Assembly (NCBI RefSeq): GCF_006170445.1
Contig: NZ_VCNA01000005.1
Coordinates: 248,001-312,000, forward strand
Length of the DNA: 64,000 nt
Origin: Brevibacillus dissolubilis
GTDB taxonomy: Bacteria; Bacillota; Bacilli; Brevibacillales; Brevibacillaceae
Reading direction: 5' to 3'
In this document: in pieces, positions 63,015 to 64,000 of the stretch
How positions within the stretch are numbered: position 1 is the first letter of the stretch
How the letters are laid out: every line of letters begins with the position of its first letter
Position numbers and translations under genes: made by a program
Notes under the pieces: generated by a model
Told to the model about the DNA's origin: nothing
The model's database searches: none
Seen by the model: only the letters and a program-made list of their open reading frames with translations

Positions 63015-63695
63015 ATGGACACGATCACTGACGATTCGCAACTCAGCTTCATACTGATCGGCATTGGTCTTTTTTTGGCCGTAATCACCGTATATGCCCT
63101 TGTCAGCCGTTCTCGCCGGATACGCCGTGGGCAAGAGGACCGTTGGCTGTTGGACTTTATCCATTTTTATCGGAACATGGGCTTCTTCTCTTACTACTAC
63201 GATTTGGCCGACCGTGAGCTTGTGAATATCCTCAAGTTGCTTTATGCCGATGAATATAGACGCCAGATCCGCCTCAAACACGCTTCTACTGACTTGGACA
63301 TGCTGGTCTTAGACGAAGTCCGAGTCTGGACGGATGATCTGGAAGCAGATGTGGGGCCTGGTGAACAGGTCTATGTAAGTACGCTCTACCGCTGGGCCGA
63401 AATCTCGCAGGGAGAGTTTCACCCAACCGAGATCATTGAGACCTGGGACGGGGAAGAGGGGCCGATTACCATTGAGTTCACCTTGCATGGGGTAAGACAT
63501 ACGATTACACCGAAGTATCTGGAGGATTGGATGGATATCGAAACGCTCATCGACAGTGTCAACGCACTGATCACCGATACCGGGCGTCAATTTGTCTGGC
63601 ACTCGGATGGACAAGCGGCTGTCGTGTTACTACTGACGCAGGAGGAACGCGAGCGGATGGAGCGTGAGCGTGGGGTACAGCTTTGGAGTAAATAG
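63015..63695 (+). CDS. Membrane-anchored protein of unknown function
   Basis: A 226-residue protein that I do not recognise. One N-terminal helix (FILIGIGLFLAVITVYALV, about 12-30) is followed by a basic stop-transfer (SRSRRIRRG). The remaining 190 residues are soluble, probably cytoplasmic: a helical part with FFSYYYDLADRELVNILKLL, then a beta-rich part (ITIEFTLHGVRHTITPKYLE), ending VLLLTQEERERME. No catalytic motif is evident. ATG 63015 lies after GGGGAGGGAAACG. The gene is flanked by terminators and therefore monocistronic. Confidence 0.7.
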   Translation: MDTITDDSQLSFILIGIGLFLAVITVYALVSRSRRIRRGQEDRWLLDFIHFYRNMGFFSYYYDLADRELVNILKLLYADEYRRQIRLKHASTDLDMLVLDEVRVWTDDLEADVGPGEQVYVSTLYRWAEISQGEFHPTEIIETWDGEEGPITIEFTLHGVRHTITPKYLEDWMDIETLIDSVNALITDTGRQFVWHSDGQAAVVLLLTQEERERMERERGVQLWSK

Positions 63696-63707
63696 GACAA
63701 TAATAGG

Positions 63708-63748
63708 CCACAGGATGGTGTTTGGGAGAACACGTTCTGTGGTTTTTT
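63708..63748 (+). terminator. Rho-independent terminator
   Basis: CCACAG and GTGTT pair with AACAC and CTGTGG, followed by TTTTTT. Confidence 0.85.
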
Positions 63749-63803
63749 GTGTGGGATGCTGATAAAATGTAATATCAAGATTACATCGTAAGGGGGGAAA
63801 GGG

Positions 63804-64000
63804 ATGGATAATTTCAAATACGTAAAACCGGATTTTGCGATCGTGGACAAAGATAGCGGTAAAGAGGTCGTGGTTATTGAATGTAAGGAAATGGATATGA
63901 ACTCGAACTTGGGAATTCAACAGCTTATCCATTACATGGATGCCTTTTATACTGAAATCGGATTATTGATCACCCCTGACAGTACATTCGTGGTTACCGA
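63804..64000 (+). CDS. Partial gene for a PD-(D/E)xK nuclease-like protein
   Basis: An open frame from ATG 63804, after AGGGGGGAAAGGG, runs to the window end (65 codons seen). It reads KPDFAIVDKDSGKEVVVIEC-KE, then NLGIQQLIHYMDAFYTEIGL. The pattern Asp in PDFAI, then a strand ending IECK, fits a PD-(D/E)xK nuclease core, as in HSDR_N-type restriction subunits or defence nucleases. The 3' end is not available, so the domain partner is unknown. Confidence 0.55.
   Translation, partial: MDNFKYVKPDFAIVDKDSGKEVVVIECKEMDMNSNLGIQQLIHYMDAFYTEIGLLITPDSTFVVT

Overview
The window is a contiguous piece of a chromosome from an endospore-forming, Gram-positive Firmicute of the order Bacillales. The evidence is the presence of gpr, spoIIP and yqxA, a T-box riboswitch before leuS, a perfect CIRCE element before hrcA, strong GGAGG ribosome binding sites with many TTG and GTG starts, and gene order matching the classical yqeG-to-mtaB region of Bacillus subtilis. 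By eye the base composition is above 50% GC. Together with the rearrangements described below, this suggests Tumebacillus or another Alicyclobacillaceae-like genus rather than Bacillus itself. The genus is an inference; the order is well supported.

Region 1 (1-8.3 kb) is accessory. It holds a short-chain dehydrogenase, a soluble redoxin-chemoreceptor fusion, a secreted two-repeat protein and a small DUF2573-like protein. A possible cell-wall-peptide scavenging group follows: a VanX-like D,D-dipeptidase, a class A beta-lactamase-like hydrolase, a lipoprotein oligopeptide binder and a class I glutamine amidotransferase-like hydrolase. Region 2 (8.3-10.4 kb) has a protein with an Asn-Gly-Lys repeat, DNA polymerase IV and two small Cys-containing proteins.

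Region 3 (10.4-18.6 kb) is the conserved yqe operon (yqeG, yqeH, aroE, yhbY, nadD, yqeK, rsfS, yqeM), involved in ribosome assembly, NAD synthesis and shikimate synthesis. It has tight overlaps and a recognisable promoter. leuS follows under its own sigma-A promoter and a leucine T-box.

Region 4 (18.7-31.6 kb) is a rearranged late-competence region. comER, comEA and comEB lie on the minus strand and comEC on the plus strand. An acetate-type symporter pair with a cre site and an asparagine synthetase are interleaved. An ECF sigma/anti-sigma pair and holA come next. Region 5 (31.6-35.8 kb) has rpsT, gpr, an AT-rich membrane-protein gene that looks foreign, spoIIP and yqxA.

Region 6 (35.9-46.6 kb) separates yqxA from lepA. 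It contains a five-gene dipeptide/oligopeptide ABC importer, an alpha/beta hydrolase, an M24 aminopeptidase, a second ECF sigma factor with its putative membrane anti-sigma factor, and a glyoxalase-fold protein. Region 7 (46.7-59.3 kb) is the heat-shock and translation block: lepA, hemW, hrcA-grpE-dnaK-dnaJ under CIRCE, then prmA, rsmE, mtaB, a Nudix hydrolase and deoC. Region 8 (59.3-64 kb) has an LrgA/LrgB pair, a Na/Pi-cotransporter-like protein, an RlmI-like methyltransferase with a large insertion, an unknown membrane-anchored protein, and the start of a PD-(D/E)xK nuclease-like gene cut by the window end.

I saw no rRNA, tRNA, CRISPR array, prophage or intact insertion sequence. The most unusual items are the redoxin-chemoreceptor fusion, three coding or gene-adjacent tandem repeats with exact periods (9, 18 and 21 bp), a nonsense-interrupted DUF4870 gene, a long perfect palindrome after holA, and insertions inside two conserved enzymes.
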